Source: Paludibacter sp. UBA6032
GTDB lineage: Bacteria > Bacteroidota > Bacteroidia > Bacteroidales > Paludibacteraceae
Length of the DNA: 64,000 nucleotides
Reading direction: 5' to 3'
NCBI GenBank assembly: GCA_002427885.1
Contig: DIZI01000031.1
Coordinates: 124,001-188,000 of the forward strand
This document shows, one piece after another, positions 53,666 to 63,692 of the stretch. The translations under genes were made by a program, and so were the position numbers. The notes below the pieces were generated by a model. It did not search any database. It had not been told where the DNA came from and worked only from the letters and a program-made list of their open reading frames with translations. How positions within the stretch are numbered: the first letter of the stretch is position 1; the number at the start of each line of letters is the position of its first letter.

Positions 53666-54565
53666 TTATTTGGAACCCAGATATAATAAGTACATTCCGA
53701 TTAAAACACCAATTAAATCATAAATCTTGAGTTTTATGTTTTTATCGTGCATGACTATAGCACCGTAAAAAAACGGAACAATTACACCTGAGCGGCGTAT
53801 GGTTGATACAATTGAAATCATCGAATCGGGCAAGGTTAATGCATAGAAATAAACAAAATCGGCCGTCACCAGAAAGAGCGAAATAAAGGCAATAGCCCAC
53901 TTAAATTTAAAAGGTGTCGTCTTTTTACGCGTTGGTGCCCATAGGAAAATGGTAATAATGCCCATGATAATTGCCTGATAAAAAGTGTAATAAACCTGAA
54001 CGGACATGACTTCGTATCGTTTCATCAGGTATTTGTCGAACAATCCGCTAAGCGCTCCGGTGAGCGTTGCCATTACAATATACCAAAACCATTTATTTGT
54101 TTTGAGCGAAATTCCTTCTTTTTTCCCAACCACTGAAAACAGGAAAAAAGAAACCAACGTAATTCCGATACCTGCTACCTGATAACCATTCAGTTTTTCA
54201 CCGAAAATAAGTAATGCACCTACTACAGTCCACATAGGTTGTGTGGCTTTTATGGGCGATGCCAGTGAAATGGGTAGGTGCTTTAATCCGAAATAAGCAA
54301 ATAACCAAGAGGTTAAAACAATGAACGCCTTCAAAATAAATAATAAGTGTGCATGAAGATCCACTCGTGGAACGAAATAAATCGAGTTTTTGATTGTGTC
54401 CGGGAAAAACTCGGAAAGGAATAAAAAAGGAGTAAGTATCAGGCAGGAAACAAGAATTGAGACTAAAATTACCGGTATAACGGCATTATCTTTCAGAGAA
54501 ACTTTTTTAAAAACTTCGTACGATCCTAATAAAAGAGCTGAAATAAAAGCGAGGATAATCCACAT
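53666..54565 (-). CDS. EamA/DMT-family transporter
   Basis: A 299-aa inner-membrane protein with ten hydrophobic segments in two EamA repeats (first to about 140, KHLPISLASPIKATQPMWTVVGALLIFGEKLNGYQ; second from about 155, LTLPDSMISIVSTIRRSGVIVPFFYGAIVMHDK). Drug/metabolite transporter superfamily; substrate not predictable. A possible metabolite exporter or importer. It lies 52 bp downstream of truA on the same strand. No terminator recognised after it. Confidence 0.88.
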   Translation of the reverse strand: MWIILAFISALLLGSYEVFKKVSLKDNAVIPVILVSILVSCLILTPFLFLSEFFPDTIKNSIYFVPRVDLHAHLLFILKAFIVLTSWLFAYFGLKHLPISLASPIKATQPMWTVVGALLIFGEKLNGYQVAGIGITLVSFFLFSVVGKKEGISLKTNKWFWYIVMATLTGALSGLFDKYLMKRYEVMSVQVYYTFYQAIIMGIITIFLWAPTRKKTTPFKFKWAIAFISLFLVTADFVYFYALTLPDSMISIVSTIRRSGVIVPFFYGAIVMHDKNIKLKIYDLIGVLIGMYLLYLGSK

Positions 54566-54617
54566 GAAGGAGAATTTATAATATAATTATTTGCAATTTG
54601 AAAATTGAGATTTGTAT

Positions 54618-55370
54618 TTACAGGAATAGATTTTCAGGATATTTGATGTCAACCAGATACAATCCGTGTGCCGGAACTGAAGTTCCGGCTTTGCAGCGGT
54701 TTTTGACTTCAATAACCGTCCGGAATTCCTCTTCCGTCATTCTGCCACGTCCGACTTCCAATAAGGTCCCAACTATCGCCCGTACCATATTTCTCAGAAA
54801 CCGGTCAGCTTCGATAGTGAAAATCCATTCGTCTTCCTTCTGTGTCCATTCGGCAAGGGTAATGTTACAAATATTGGTTTTTGCATCATTGTGGAGTTTG
54901 CTGAAACTAGTGAAATCATGATGATCTTTCAGTAATCGGGCTGCTGCATTCATTGCTTCAAAATCGAGTTTTTCACTGAGGCGGGTTGCCAGCTCATTTC
55001 TGAATACATCCTTTTTTGTCACAATATGATATTCATATCGACGTGAGATGGCATCAAACCGTGCATGCGCATCAGGCCTGACTTCAACGATCTTGTAAAT
55101 GGCAATATCTTTAGATAAAAAACTGTTTAATTTGGCAACCAAATCAAATTCAACCGGCATTTCCATTTCTATATCGAAATGTGCCACCATAAGCCGGGCG
55201 TGCACACCGGCGTCGGTACGACCGGCACCCACCAATTCAACTTCGCAACGCAAAATTGTGCTCAGGGCTCCTGCCAGCACTTCTTGCACTGAAATACCGT
55301 TGGGTTGCACCTGCCAACCGTGGTAAGCTGTGCCGTTATAAGATAAATAGATGAAGTAACGTTTTTTCAC
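54618..55370 (-). CDS. truA: tRNA pseudouridine(38-40) synthase
   Basis: A 250-aa enzyme that makes pseudouridine in the tRNA anticodon stem-loop. Catalytic Asp53 is in GAGRTDAGVHA; RYFIYLSYNGTAYHGWQVQPN and FTIEADRFLRNMVRAIVGTLLEVGRGRM are typical. Start taken as GTG at 55370 (VKKRYFIY), where homology begins. The promoter at 55375-55404 puts the transcription start within a few bases of this GTG, so the ATG at 55418 cannot be used and the message is nearly leaderless. Confidence 0.94.
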   Translation of the reverse strand: MKKRYFIYLSYNGTAYHGWQVQPNGISVQEVLAGALSTILRCEVELVGAGRTDAGVHARLMVAHFDIEMEMPVEFDLVAKLNSFLSKDIAIYKIVEVRPDAHARFDAISRRYEYHIVTKKDVFRNELATRLSEKLDFEAMNAAARLLKDHHDFTSFSKLHNDAKTNICNITLAEWTQKEDEWIFTIEADRFLRNMVRAIVGTLLEVGRGRMTEEEFRTVIEVKNRCKAGTSVPAHGLYLVDIKYPENLFL

Positions 55371-55374
55371 GCTG

Positions 55375-55404
55375 CAAAGGTACGAGTTAATTGATAATTG
55401 ACAA
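55375..55404 (-). promoter_or_regulatory. truA promoter
   Basis: Minus strand: TTG (55404-55402), 19 nt, TACCTTTG (55382-55375). The last G of the -7 box is only 4 nt before the GTG codon. Confidence 0.75.
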
Positions 55405-55436
55405 TTGAAAGTTGACAATTCAAGAGTCTTTTAAAG

Positions 55437-55472
55437 AAAAATGCAGAACAATTTTTTGTTGCTCTGCATTTT
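55437..55472 (-). terminator. Terminator of the acyl-CoA synthetase gene
   Basis: AAAATGCAGA (55437-55446) pairs with TCTGCATTTT (55463-55472), with further pairing inside; located 20 nt after the stop at 55493. Confidence 0.75.
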
Positions 55473-55492
55473 CTGTTTAAAATGTTTATTGT

Positions 55493-57256
55493 TTATGAAA
55501 ACAATTTTTCAATTCTGTCAGTATAAAATTCTTCTATCACATTTCGTTTTATTTTCAGCGTAGGAGATAGAAAACCAATCTGTTGTGTCCATTCTTCGGG
55601 TACCAGTTGATAACGTTTTACCTGCTCGAAATCGCCGAAGAAATGGTTGTAATGTTTAACTTCCTCCTGAATTCGTTTTACAACAAGCGGGTTCTCAATC
55701 ATCTCAGCATTTGAAGTATATTGTAGTTTGTGTTTTATACACCACGATTTCAGGAAAACAAAATCCGGTGAAAGGAGTGCAGCTGCAAATTTTTTGTTTT
55801 CACCCAGTACGATCATATTTTCGATAAAAGGTGATTCGGTAAATTTCGATTCTACTGCCTGTGGATTAACATATTTGCCAAAAGATGTTTTGAAAATACT
55901 TTTCAGACGACCGGTAATGATTAATTGACCCTCATCAGTGAATTTTCCGGTATCGCCGGTGTGAAGCCAGCCTTCCGAATCAATTACCTGAGCGGTAAGC
56001 TCGGGGTCTTTGTAATAGCCAAGCATTACATTGTGTCCCCGGCAAATGATTTCATCCCGCTCGCCCAGTTTTACTTCAACTCCGGGAAGCGGAGGCCCTA
56101 CCGTACCAAATTTTCGACCATGTTTTCCCCGCTGGCTTACTGCAATCACGGGAGAAGTCTCGCTTAATCCGTAACCTTCGAAAACCGGCATGCCAATGGC
56201 TGAGAAAAATGAAGCAATATGTGATTGAATGGCAGATCCTCCCGAAACAACTATATCGAAATTGCCTCCGATTGCTGCCCGCCACTTGGAATAAATCAGT
56301 TTGTCAGCCAATTTGAGTTGAGCTTTCATCAACCCGTTCATTCCCTCCAACTGGTATCTTGTGGCCAGATTAAATGCCCAGTAATAAATCCTGCGCTGTA
56401 TAAATGGTAATTTTTTCCCCGATAGGAACAGTTTGTCGTAAATTTTTTCGAGTAATCGTGGTACGGCGGACATCATGGTTGGATGTACCTCTTTGATATT
56501 TTCGGCAATCGTGCCAAGACTCTCGGCATAGTATACCGACATACCAAGGTATTGATACAAGTAAACCAGCATGCGTTCATAAGCATGACAGAGCGGTAAG
56601 AAGCTCAATGCTGTTTTACTCCATTCTGCCGGCGTTGACTCAAGGTTTTTAAGTTGGCTCACAATGTTATTATGTGAGAGCATAACACCTTTTGGATAAC
56701 CGGTTGTACCCGAAGTATAAATAATGGTAGCTAAATCGGTAGGTTTGATGCTTGCTTTCAGTTCAGCCAGTTTTTCGGGTTGCGGATATTTAATACCATT
56801 CCCGATTAATTGATCAAGATATTGATATTCTATATCTTGATCATTAAAAGTAAATACGTGTTTTAATGTTTTTGTTTCAAGAAAAATAGGTTTTAATTTC
56901 TTTCCCAATTCTTTTCCTTCGATGAAAATCATTTTCATTTCGGCATGATTCAAGATATGCCGGTAATCGTCCTGGCTGATGGTCGGATAAATCGGAATAG
57001 AAATAGCGCCGATCTGCATCGTTGCAAAATCAATCATATTCCATTCCGGACGATTGCTACTTACAATTCCTACTTTATCTCCGGGTTTTATGCCCATTTT
57101 CAACATACCGTAGCTTATGTTGTTCGTTAGTTCGACATATTCCTGAATACTGAATTTTCGCCAGGTTCCTTCCCGTTTACAGGCTAATGCAGCATCCTGA
57201 TTTGGATATTTCTCTAAATAGTTATCCAATAAATCAAATAATCTTGTTACTTCCAT
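55493..57256 (-). CDS. Long-chain acyl-CoA synthetase (AMP-forming)
   Basis: A 587-aa adenylate-forming enzyme activating fatty acids to acyl-CoA. P-loop-like TIIYTSGTTGYPKGVMLSHNN (about 176), the PVFEGYGLSETSPV motif and GWLHTGDTGKFTDEGQLIITGRLKSIFKTSFGKYVNP are all present. Normal length for bacterial and eukaryote-like long-chain ligases. Monocistronic: 171 bp from purU and followed by a terminator. Substrate chain length cannot be read from sequence. Confidence 0.93.
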   Translation of the reverse strand: MEVTRLFDLLDNYLEKYPNQDAALACKREGTWRKFSIQEYVELTNNISYGMLKMGIKPGDKVGIVSSNRPEWNMIDFATMQIGAISIPIYPTISQDDYRHILNHAEMKMIFIEGKELGKKLKPIFLETKTLKHVFTFNDQDIEYQYLDQLIGNGIKYPQPEKLAELKASIKPTDLATIIYTSGTTGYPKGVMLSHNNIVSQLKNLESTPAEWSKTALSFLPLCHAYERMLVYLYQYLGMSVYYAESLGTIAENIKEVHPTMMSAVPRLLEKIYDKLFLSGKKLPFIQRRIYYWAFNLATRYQLEGMNGLMKAQLKLADKLIYSKWRAAIGGNFDIVVSGGSAIQSHIASFFSAIGMPVFEGYGLSETSPVIAVSQRGKHGRKFGTVGPPLPGVEVKLGERDEIICRGHNVMLGYYKDPELTAQVIDSEGWLHTGDTGKFTDEGQLIITGRLKSIFKTSFGKYVNPQAVESKFTESPFIENMIVLGENKKFAAALLSPDFVFLKSWCIKHKLQYTSNAEMIENPLVVKRIQEEVKHYNHFFGDFEQVKRYQLVPEEWTQQIGFLSPTLKIKRNVIEEFYTDRIEKLFS

Positions 57257-57427
57257 AATATTATTTACTCATTTACAATTTACAATTTACAGAATGCCTC
57301 TGCCTTCAGAAAATAAGTAAGACTGGCAGGCTTACATTAGAAAAGCTAAGAATAAAAACTGATTATAATGTACTTATATCATACTAAAACTCAAAAACCA
57401 CAAAATGAAACCTTGAAAGCAAAACAT

Positions 57428-58294
57428 CTATTGAAAAACAACCGTTCTGTTTTTATATGTCAGAATTTTTCGTTCAATATGTTTTTCAACAGCATGTGAT
57501 AGTACCATTTTTTCCAGATCACGCCCTTTCTTTATTAATTCTTCCACTGTGTTTTTGTGAGATATATGGGTTACATCCTGACCTATAATCGGACCTGCAT
57601 CTAAATCCTCGGTTACATAATGGCTGGTTGCGCCAATTACTTTTACTCCTCGTTCATGAGCTGCATGATAAGGCTTGGCACCGGCAAATGCAGGTAAAAA
57701 TGAGTGATGAATATTGATAATCCGGTCGGGGTAATGTCTGATAAAATCTACTGATAGAACTTGCATGTAGCGGGCTAATACACAGAAAGTCACTTGATTT
57801 TTTTTGAGTAAATCAAGTTGTAGAGCTTCTTGTTCAGCTTTATTTTCTTTGGTAATCGGGAAAATATAATAGGGTATATCAAACCGTTTTGCTACGCTTT
57901 CCATGTCGGGATGATTGCTAATGATAAGAGGAATCTCTACGTGCCATTCGTCGGCTGCATAACGGGCTAATAAATCGTACAAACAATGTGACATTTTAGA
58001 AACAAAAATGGCCATTCTGGGTTTAATGTCGGAGAAATAGAGTCTGAAAACAACATTAAACCTTATACCAATAAGCGTTTGAAAATATTCTTCTATTTTT
58101 TCTTTCGGGATTTCAAATGCATCTAATTCCCATTTAACGCGCATAAAGAATACTTTTTCTTCGCGATTAACATATTGGTCCAAATACAGGATATTTCCCT
58201 TGTGTTGATTTATAAATTCTGTAACTACTGCTAAAATACCCGGTCTGTCGGGGCAGTGCATCAGTAGCACTGCGGTATTATCATTTCCTTTCAT
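57428..58294 (-). CDS. purU: Formyltetrahydrofolate deformylase
   Basis: A 288-aa enzyme that hydrolyses 10-formyl-THF to THF and formate. N-terminal ACT domain (VLLMHCPDRPGILAVVTEFINQH, about 8-90) then a formyltransferase-type domain with the substrate loop INIHHSFLPAFAGAKPYHAAHERGVKVIGATSHYVTEDLDAGPIIGQDV. Normal length. It balances one-carbon pools and provides formate for purine synthesis; could matter if methyl groups from demethylation enter folate, but it is not linked to the corrinoid genes. Confidence 0.95.
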   Translation of the reverse strand: MKGNDNTAVLLMHCPDRPGILAVVTEFINQHKGNILYLDQYVNREEKVFFMRVKWELDAFEIPKEKIEEYFQTLIGIRFNVVFRLYFSDIKPRMAIFVSKMSHCLYDLLARYAADEWHVEIPLIISNHPDMESVAKRFDIPYYIFPITKENKAEQEALQLDLLKKNQVTFCVLARYMQVLSVDFIRHYPDRIINIHHSFLPAFAGAKPYHAAHERGVKVIGATSHYVTEDLDAGPIIGQDVTHISHKNTVEELIKKGRDLEKMVLSHAVEKHIERKILTYKNRTVVFQ

Positions 58295-58321
58295 TCAATT
58301 ATATTTACAAAATACTGATTG

Positions 58322-58329
58322 CAAAGATA
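58322..58329 (-). promoter_or_regulatory. -7 box of purU
   Basis: Minus strand TATCTTTG is an exact TAnnTTTG match 28 nt before the ATG. No TTG at the ideal -33 distance. Confidence 0.55.
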
Positions 58330-58412
58330 ACATTTTAATCGGATACCGATATTTTTATTGCCAAGTTTCGGTTAAAATGTTCAGTCGGGATTGATCGGGG
58401 AGAGAATAGGAA

Positions 58413-58450
58413 ATTAAAAAAGCAACTCTTTTCTGAATTGCTTTTTTAAT
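58413..58450 (-). terminator. Terminator of the DUF2264-containing operon
   Basis: ATTAAAAAAGCAA (58413-58425) pairs perfectly with TTGCTTTTTTAAT (58438-58450); located 18 nt after the DUF2264 stop. Confidence 0.8.
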
Positions 58451-58467
58451 TTAATTATATTGCATAA

Positions 58468-60522
58468 TCAACATGATCGGTATCCATCTACATCAACGAA
58501 ATCCACTTCATATTTTTTACCATTGTTTAGGATGATATTTGCACCTAATGCTGAAAATGCTGGAGTTATATCCATAATTTCAAAGCTTTTTATAGGTGAT
58601 AATTCTTCTTCGCTCCATGCTGTATCATTCATTTTATGTAGAAGAACGGATATCATTAATTCCATTGGAGGATTTTTTGCTGTTCTTTTTTTATGAGCAT
58701 ATACTACTGTGCTTTCATCAGCTTCAGCATTACGTCCCTCATGTTTTAAACTTTTTAGTTCATCCCAACCGTTATAGCATATCAATGCCACTTGTCTTCC
58801 CGGTATAGATGCGGTAATCACCTTTTTATTTCCGTCTTCAAATTGGTTAACAACTGCTTTTTCTCCATTTAAATGGGGTAAACCGTAATTTCCCAGTGTC
58901 AGCTCATATTCAAATGCCATTCGTGAGCGGTCAACTCTTATAATACCACCGGGAATGATAATTTCCGCCAGATCAATAATATATCCAACACCATTGTTAG
59001 GCGGTTTCCGCATAATAGCCTGTCTGTAAATAACATCTTTCCTTACGCCATTATACAGCATGCTTTCAGAAGTGGTAAATACAGTGTTTTTTTCGGAGCT
59101 GTTTTGCATTTTATGACCCGTGAGATAAAAATTCACATCATCCCCACGTACATCTCTTGGATCAAGGCTTCTGAAACTGTATTCCATAGCAGTTCCACCT
59201 TGCGGATTATGATCTTCCCAAGGGAAATGCGTGTTGTATGCAAGTTTGGAATAGTTTGGATCCTGATAGTAAACTTTACCGGGAATAATTTCAGAAGTGC
59301 CTGTTTTTCCATGATTTGCGAGAACTATTCCGGGGTTATTCAGCACTTCAACTTTTGTTTCATTATCAAGCTTTTCCCAAAATCCCTCATTTTCTTTGGC
59401 CGTCCAAAAAGGGGAATCAGCCGGTAATGCCAGCGCAATAAATGGGATAAACATTATAAAAGGGCTACCCGCACAACTATAGTTTTGTAAAATATATTCT
59501 GTATGTCGGTAATAACCAAGACTTGGTATATCGTTCTCGAAAAATTCTTCACGGGTTACAAACTGGAGTATTGAACCAGAACAAAGTCTTCGTGCCATTC
59601 CCGGATCCAGTGGTGATCCGCCTTTCAACATAAATGAAACCGGAAAACCACCTGATATCCAGGTTCTGTAAGTGATACTTCTGGCCCACATATTTACATA
59701 ACCATCTCGTCCGAAGAAATTGACATACGTTTTATATAATTCCTGCGCCGATTGTTCAATTGTTTCTGCAATTTCAGGATAAAATTCATCACCAAAGGTC
59801 CTGTTCCATATTGTTAAATACACAATGAACAAACTAATTGTATAGTAATTGTACGTTTGTTCCAGATACCAGCCATTTCCCGAATGATAGGACGCAATCC
59901 ATAAAAGATGGCTTTTTAATAATTCATCATCGATTTCGTATCCGTGTTTTTTAAGGAAAGAAAGGGTTACCACATTAAAAATCCGCCAGTTATTTTGTGT
60001 TGTCCTGTGATGTCCCCATTTTGAAATGCATTCAACCATTTCGTTTTTTTGCTCTTCAGTATAAGTTGACCAAATTGTATCCGGCATAAGTAGCATGGTT
60101 TTAAATAAACCTCCAAATTCGCAGGTAAACTGGTATGTTGAGTCAAGAAGATCTTCGGGAAGCGGCAATGAGTTGGGATGGCCGGGTGTAAAAGCATTAT
60201 AAATTTGCAGACTGTAATAATCACGTAATTTTATGCCATTGATTGTAATTTCAGGATCTACATGAATCAGCGGCCCTGCCAGATTGAAAGACCTTTCAAG
60301 GGCTTCAAAATCTGCTGAACGATAACGCCATTCAGGAGCATTTGGTTCCGGATATGTTTTTCCGGGAACGATTGGAAAAGATAGAGGGGTTTCCAAAGAA
60401 TCAACATGTTTAAATGCTCTTTCCAGAATATATTTAGCACATTCGATGTAATGTTCTCTGTTCATTCCGGTAAATGGACTTAATTCAAAGTCCGGATTTT
60501 TTACTTCAAAAGCTTTTTGCAT
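58468..60522 (-). CDS. DUF2264 protein, probable uronic-acid-related glycoside hydrolase
   Basis: A 684-aa protein of the DUF2264 family without a signal peptide, so probably cytoplasmic. The N-terminal ~370 residues look like an (alpha/alpha)-barrel: aromatic-rich helices such as HHRTTQNNWRIFNVVTLSFLKKHG, ASYHSGNGWYLEQTYNYYTISLFIVYLTIW and YVNMWARSITYRTWISGGFPVSFML. A beta-rich C-terminal domain follows. From memory, related proteins have been placed in a beta-glucuronidase family (GH154); I could not check this. It is 84 bp downstream of the GH115 gene and two genes from a GH105/GH88 protein, all acting on uronic acids, which fits. Confidence 0.8.
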   Translation of the reverse strand: MQKAFEVKNPDFELSPFTGMNREHYIECAKYILERAFKHVDSLETPLSFPIVPGKTYPEPNAPEWRYRSADFEALERSFNLAGPLIHVDPEITINGIKLRDYYSLQIYNAFTPGHPNSLPLPEDLLDSTYQFTCEFGGLFKTMLLMPDTIWSTYTEEQKNEMVECISKWGHHRTTQNNWRIFNVVTLSFLKKHGYEIDDELLKSHLLWIASYHSGNGWYLEQTYNYYTISLFIVYLTIWNRTFGDEFYPEIAETIEQSAQELYKTYVNFFGRDGYVNMWARSITYRTWISGGFPVSFMLKGGSPLDPGMARRLCSGSILQFVTREEFFENDIPSLGYYRHTEYILQNYSCAGSPFIMFIPFIALALPADSPFWTAKENEGFWEKLDNETKVEVLNNPGIVLANHGKTGTSEIIPGKVYYQDPNYSKLAYNTHFPWEDHNPQGGTAMEYSFRSLDPRDVRGDDVNFYLTGHKMQNSSEKNTVFTTSESMLYNGVRKDVIYRQAIMRKPPNNGVGYIIDLAEIIIPGGIIRVDRSRMAFEYELTLGNYGLPHLNGEKAVVNQFEDGNKKVITASIPGRQVALICYNGWDELKSLKHEGRNAEADESTVVYAHKKRTAKNPPMELMISVLLHKMNDTAWSEEELSPIKSFEIMDITPAFSALGANIILNNGKKYEVDFVDVDGYRSC

Positions 60523-60606
60523 TTTTATTTTATTTATTTGTTGGATAATTTTTTTATATGTTTATACTTCAATTGTTATTTCTTGCTATACTTAATGCAG
60601 AAATGA

Positions 60607-63588
60607 TTAAAGATTTTTGAAACTTTCAGGAGCTCCTAAATAAGAGGGCTTTAAACCACCCATGTTTAGCATAATTTTTTCAACAACCACTCCCGGATCA
60701 ATCATCCAAACCTTCAAAGTGTGGTAGCCTGGTTTTGTGATATTGAGTGTGGTTTGGCAATGCCTTGCCTGATTCAATACCACTTGAACCCAATCGGCAT
60801 TAGAATAATCAATTTTGTATTTATCAGGGACATTGATCATGTACTGAGCTGTTTCATCATCGATAGAAACAGCCAATTTGATATCCCTTCCGGGTATAAA
60901 GTTCAGCAATGGTGATGTAATAAGTGTAATCTGAGCCGAATCTGCTGAAAATAAGTATATTGGATATTCCAGACTGGGAGCATCTTTTCCGGGGATTGCA
61001 GCCGGCACATTGACCGGAGTTGTAGCCCTCATTCCCGATGAAGTTAATCCATAATCCTCTACTCTAATCCACTTCCTGTCACCTTGTTCAATATTTTTTG
61101 AATAGTGTTCAGCCTCAATTGAGATGAAACCGCCACTTTCTACAAAGCACTTCAGGTTTTCTTTATTTAGCTCTGTCGGGTTAAACGCTTTTACCGCTAT
61201 GGAAACTTCCTTTCCGGCACCTGTAATTTTAATTAAACTGTCTGTATTACCTGTCTGGAGTTGAGACTCATCCAAATTCACTAAAACGTGTTTATCTTTG
61301 TTGGTTATGGTTCCTCTACTTTCACTAAAAATAAGCCAGGGAACATTTGCAGATATAGTATATTCAAAAGATACTTTTCCCCGATTGAAAATTTCGATAT
61401 AATGTTGGTGCCCATTGAAAATGTCAAATGCAGGTAATGATGCTGTTTCGGAAGAACCGGGCCAACTTGATTCGGTTCCTTCTAAACTTACTCCCAATAT
61501 TGCAGAGTCCGGGACTAGTATTTTTGAAAGTTTAATAGCATCCGAACTGTTAACTTTAGGAGGCATCCAACTTGTGTACCCAATGTGAGTTTCATCCATA
61601 AAATGATTCCATTTTCCACTGGCAAACTCATGATTATAATAATTCATTAAAACAGAGTCAGCATGAAATAAGACTCTGGTTTGGTTCTCCATATCGTTGG
61701 TGCTGGCACGTTTCTGACTCGCGTATAAGTTATTCTTAGCTGCCGCGAGATACATTTCATTAACAATAGCGCTTGCTTTTGTTGGAAATAATACCATCTC
61801 ATAAAAAGCATTCCGTTTTTCGAGAGGCAACTTGTCATAAATAGTTTCGGCCTGCGTTGTAATTTTATTAAAATCAGCAACCACATTTTCTGCTTCATTA
61901 TAATTTATCAAACTATAAGTCTGTGGAGATAATGATTCCGGTTTTCGGCGTCCATTATATTTAGTATATTTTGAAATTATGCCGGCTATTTCGTTGGCGT
62001 AAGTTGACCCGAATTCCCGGGTGACCCATAAGCGGGTGTATTCATTAATATTAGAATTGGTCCATTTGTCCGAGTTCCAGGCAAGGCTCATGAAATACTC
62101 CATGGGTAATTCATAACCTTTAAAGTGCCCAACATTAACAATCCATATTCTGTCAGCTCCATATTGTTTGGCTAATGACATTTGATCCCATATCTTAGCA
62201 ATCGGATTGGTATTAATCCATTCGTAACTTCGTGGCCCTCCATGATAATCAAAATGATAATAAACGCCGGATCCTCCGCTTCGCTTGCGTTCATCAGGAG
62301 TAGGCAACCTGCGGAGATTTCCCCAGTTATCGTCCGACCATAATAGGGTTATATTATCAGGTACGTTCATCCCTTCGTTGTAATAGTCCATGATCTCTTT
62401 GTACAAACACCACATCTGAGGAACCTTAGAAAGATCCGGATTCATTTCTTCGCTTATAATCTTTTGCTGCCGGTTTACAATAATCTCAACCATTGTGATA
62501 TTTGATTTCAGATTTCCTTTCATCTCTGAATCGTTAGCACCCCGAAGTCCCATGGTGATGATACTCTCGTAATTTTTATTGCGACGAACTCCTTCTCTCC
62601 AGAAATTTTCCAGGGTATCGGATTGTTTTGTATAATCCCAATGTCCGAGAGTTTTAAAATAGCGTCTGTCCCATTCTTGTTGTGCGCGTAACATCGGTTC
62701 CTGATGCGAAGTTCCCATTACAATTCCGTACTCATCGGCAAGGCGTGGGTTTTCCGGATCATCTTCGTTAAAGGCGTTACTCCACATAGCCGGCCAAAGA
62801 TAATTTGCTTTTAACCTGAGTAATAATTCAAAAATTTTTGAATAGAACTCATGTCCGTAATTCACCACTTCATTGGCAACAGGTGGGTTCTGACCGGGTT
62901 TAACAAATCCGTATTTTTCCTTAACCCAATTAGTTAATGCAGGAGCTTCGTCATTTATAAAAATCCCACGATATTTGACGCTTGGATGTTGTGAGTATAT
63001 ACCCGGCTTCACGTAAAGTGCATCTTTATGATCAATTGAGACGTCTGACCAAAAGTACCAGGGCGAAACACCAATCTGTTCCGATAAATCGTAAATTCCA
63101 TAAATGGTACCACGCTTATCGCTTCCAACAATAACCAGCGCTTTATCGATACCCGGAAATGGTTTTTCAATTGTCTGAATACTAAATGCTTCCCATTTAC
63201 CTGTAATATCAGCTATATCAAGCTTCTTCTTTTTTACCAGTTGATCAATAACCGGATTTTTACCTAATGTTCCAACTATTACCACTTCTTTTTGGTGCGG
63301 TAACTTGTCAAATGCCAGGACCGGTTCGTAGTTAGTTACTTTGCCAATATCTGATTTTAAATCTTTTAGAGCCCGAATTACACCGGGATAATCTTTAGAG
63401 TTGATGTATAAGGTAGTCGATTTTCCGGATGCAGATAATGTAAACATATCTTTAGCACCTGAAGTTGTGATGTAATTTGATTCTCCGATTGCAAACACTG
63501 TTGAAGGCAGCAATAAAACCATCCCCAGATATATTAAAAAACTCAACTGTCCTTTCAACAATTTGTTTTTTTTTGATCTTAAAATCAT
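60607..63588 (-). CDS. GH115 alpha-glucuronidase
   Basis: A 993-aa exported enzyme of family GH115, which removes alpha-1,2-linked glucuronic acid or 4-O-methyl-glucuronic acid from xylan side chains. Signal segment LSFLIYLGMVLLLPSTVFA near residues 16-34; an N-terminal domain; the catalytic barrel with VKYRGIFINDEAP, LRLKANYLWPAMWSNAFNEDDPENPRLADEYGIVMGTSHQEPM, TMGLRGANDSEM, LLWSDDNWGNLRRLP and YHFDYHGGPRSYEWINTNP; and a C-terminal carbohydrate-binding-like beta-sandwich (about 830-990, FISIEAEHYSKNIE). Length is typical. Lies between DUF2264 and GH105/GH88 genes. Confidence 0.92.
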   Translation of the reverse strand: MILRSKKNKLLKGQLSFLIYLGMVLLLPSTVFAIGESNYITTSGAKDMFTLSASGKSTTLYINSKDYPGVIRALKDLKSDIGKVTNYEPVLAFDKLPHQKEVVIVGTLGKNPVIDQLVKKKKLDIADITGKWEAFSIQTIEKPFPGIDKALVIVGSDKRGTIYGIYDLSEQIGVSPWYFWSDVSIDHKDALYVKPGIYSQHPSVKYRGIFINDEAPALTNWVKEKYGFVKPGQNPPVANEVVNYGHEFYSKIFELLLRLKANYLWPAMWSNAFNEDDPENPRLADEYGIVMGTSHQEPMLRAQQEWDRRYFKTLGHWDYTKQSDTLENFWREGVRRNKNYESIITMGLRGANDSEMKGNLKSNITMVEIIVNRQQKIISEEMNPDLSKVPQMWCLYKEIMDYYNEGMNVPDNITLLWSDDNWGNLRRLPTPDERKRSGGSGVYYHFDYHGGPRSYEWINTNPIAKIWDQMSLAKQYGADRIWIVNVGHFKGYELPMEYFMSLAWNSDKWTNSNINEYTRLWVTREFGSTYANEIAGIISKYTKYNGRRKPESLSPQTYSLINYNEAENVVADFNKITTQAETIYDKLPLEKRNAFYEMVLFPTKASAIVNEMYLAAAKNNLYASQKRASTNDMENQTRVLFHADSVLMNYYNHEFASGKWNHFMDETHIGYTSWMPPKVNSSDAIKLSKILVPDSAILGVSLEGTESSWPGSSETASLPAFDIFNGHQHYIEIFNRGKVSFEYTISANVPWLIFSESRGTITNKDKHVLVNLDESQLQTGNTDSLIKITGAGKEVSIAVKAFNPTELNKENLKCFVESGGFISIEAEHYSKNIEQGDRKWIRVEDYGLTSSGMRATTPVNVPAAIPGKDAPSLEYPIYLFSADSAQITLITSPLLNFIPGRDIKLAVSIDDETAQYMINVPDKYKIDYSNADWVQVVLNQARHCQTTLNITKPGYHTLKVWMIDPGVVVEKIMLNMGGLKPSYLGAPESFKNL

Positions 63589-63692
63589 AAGATTATATTT
63601 TAAATGTTATTTGTATAGTTTCAGTCAATGTTTGTCATTGATAAAAACTAAAATTTAGAAATGCAAGGTGGCGTCACTGAACACATGATTTT

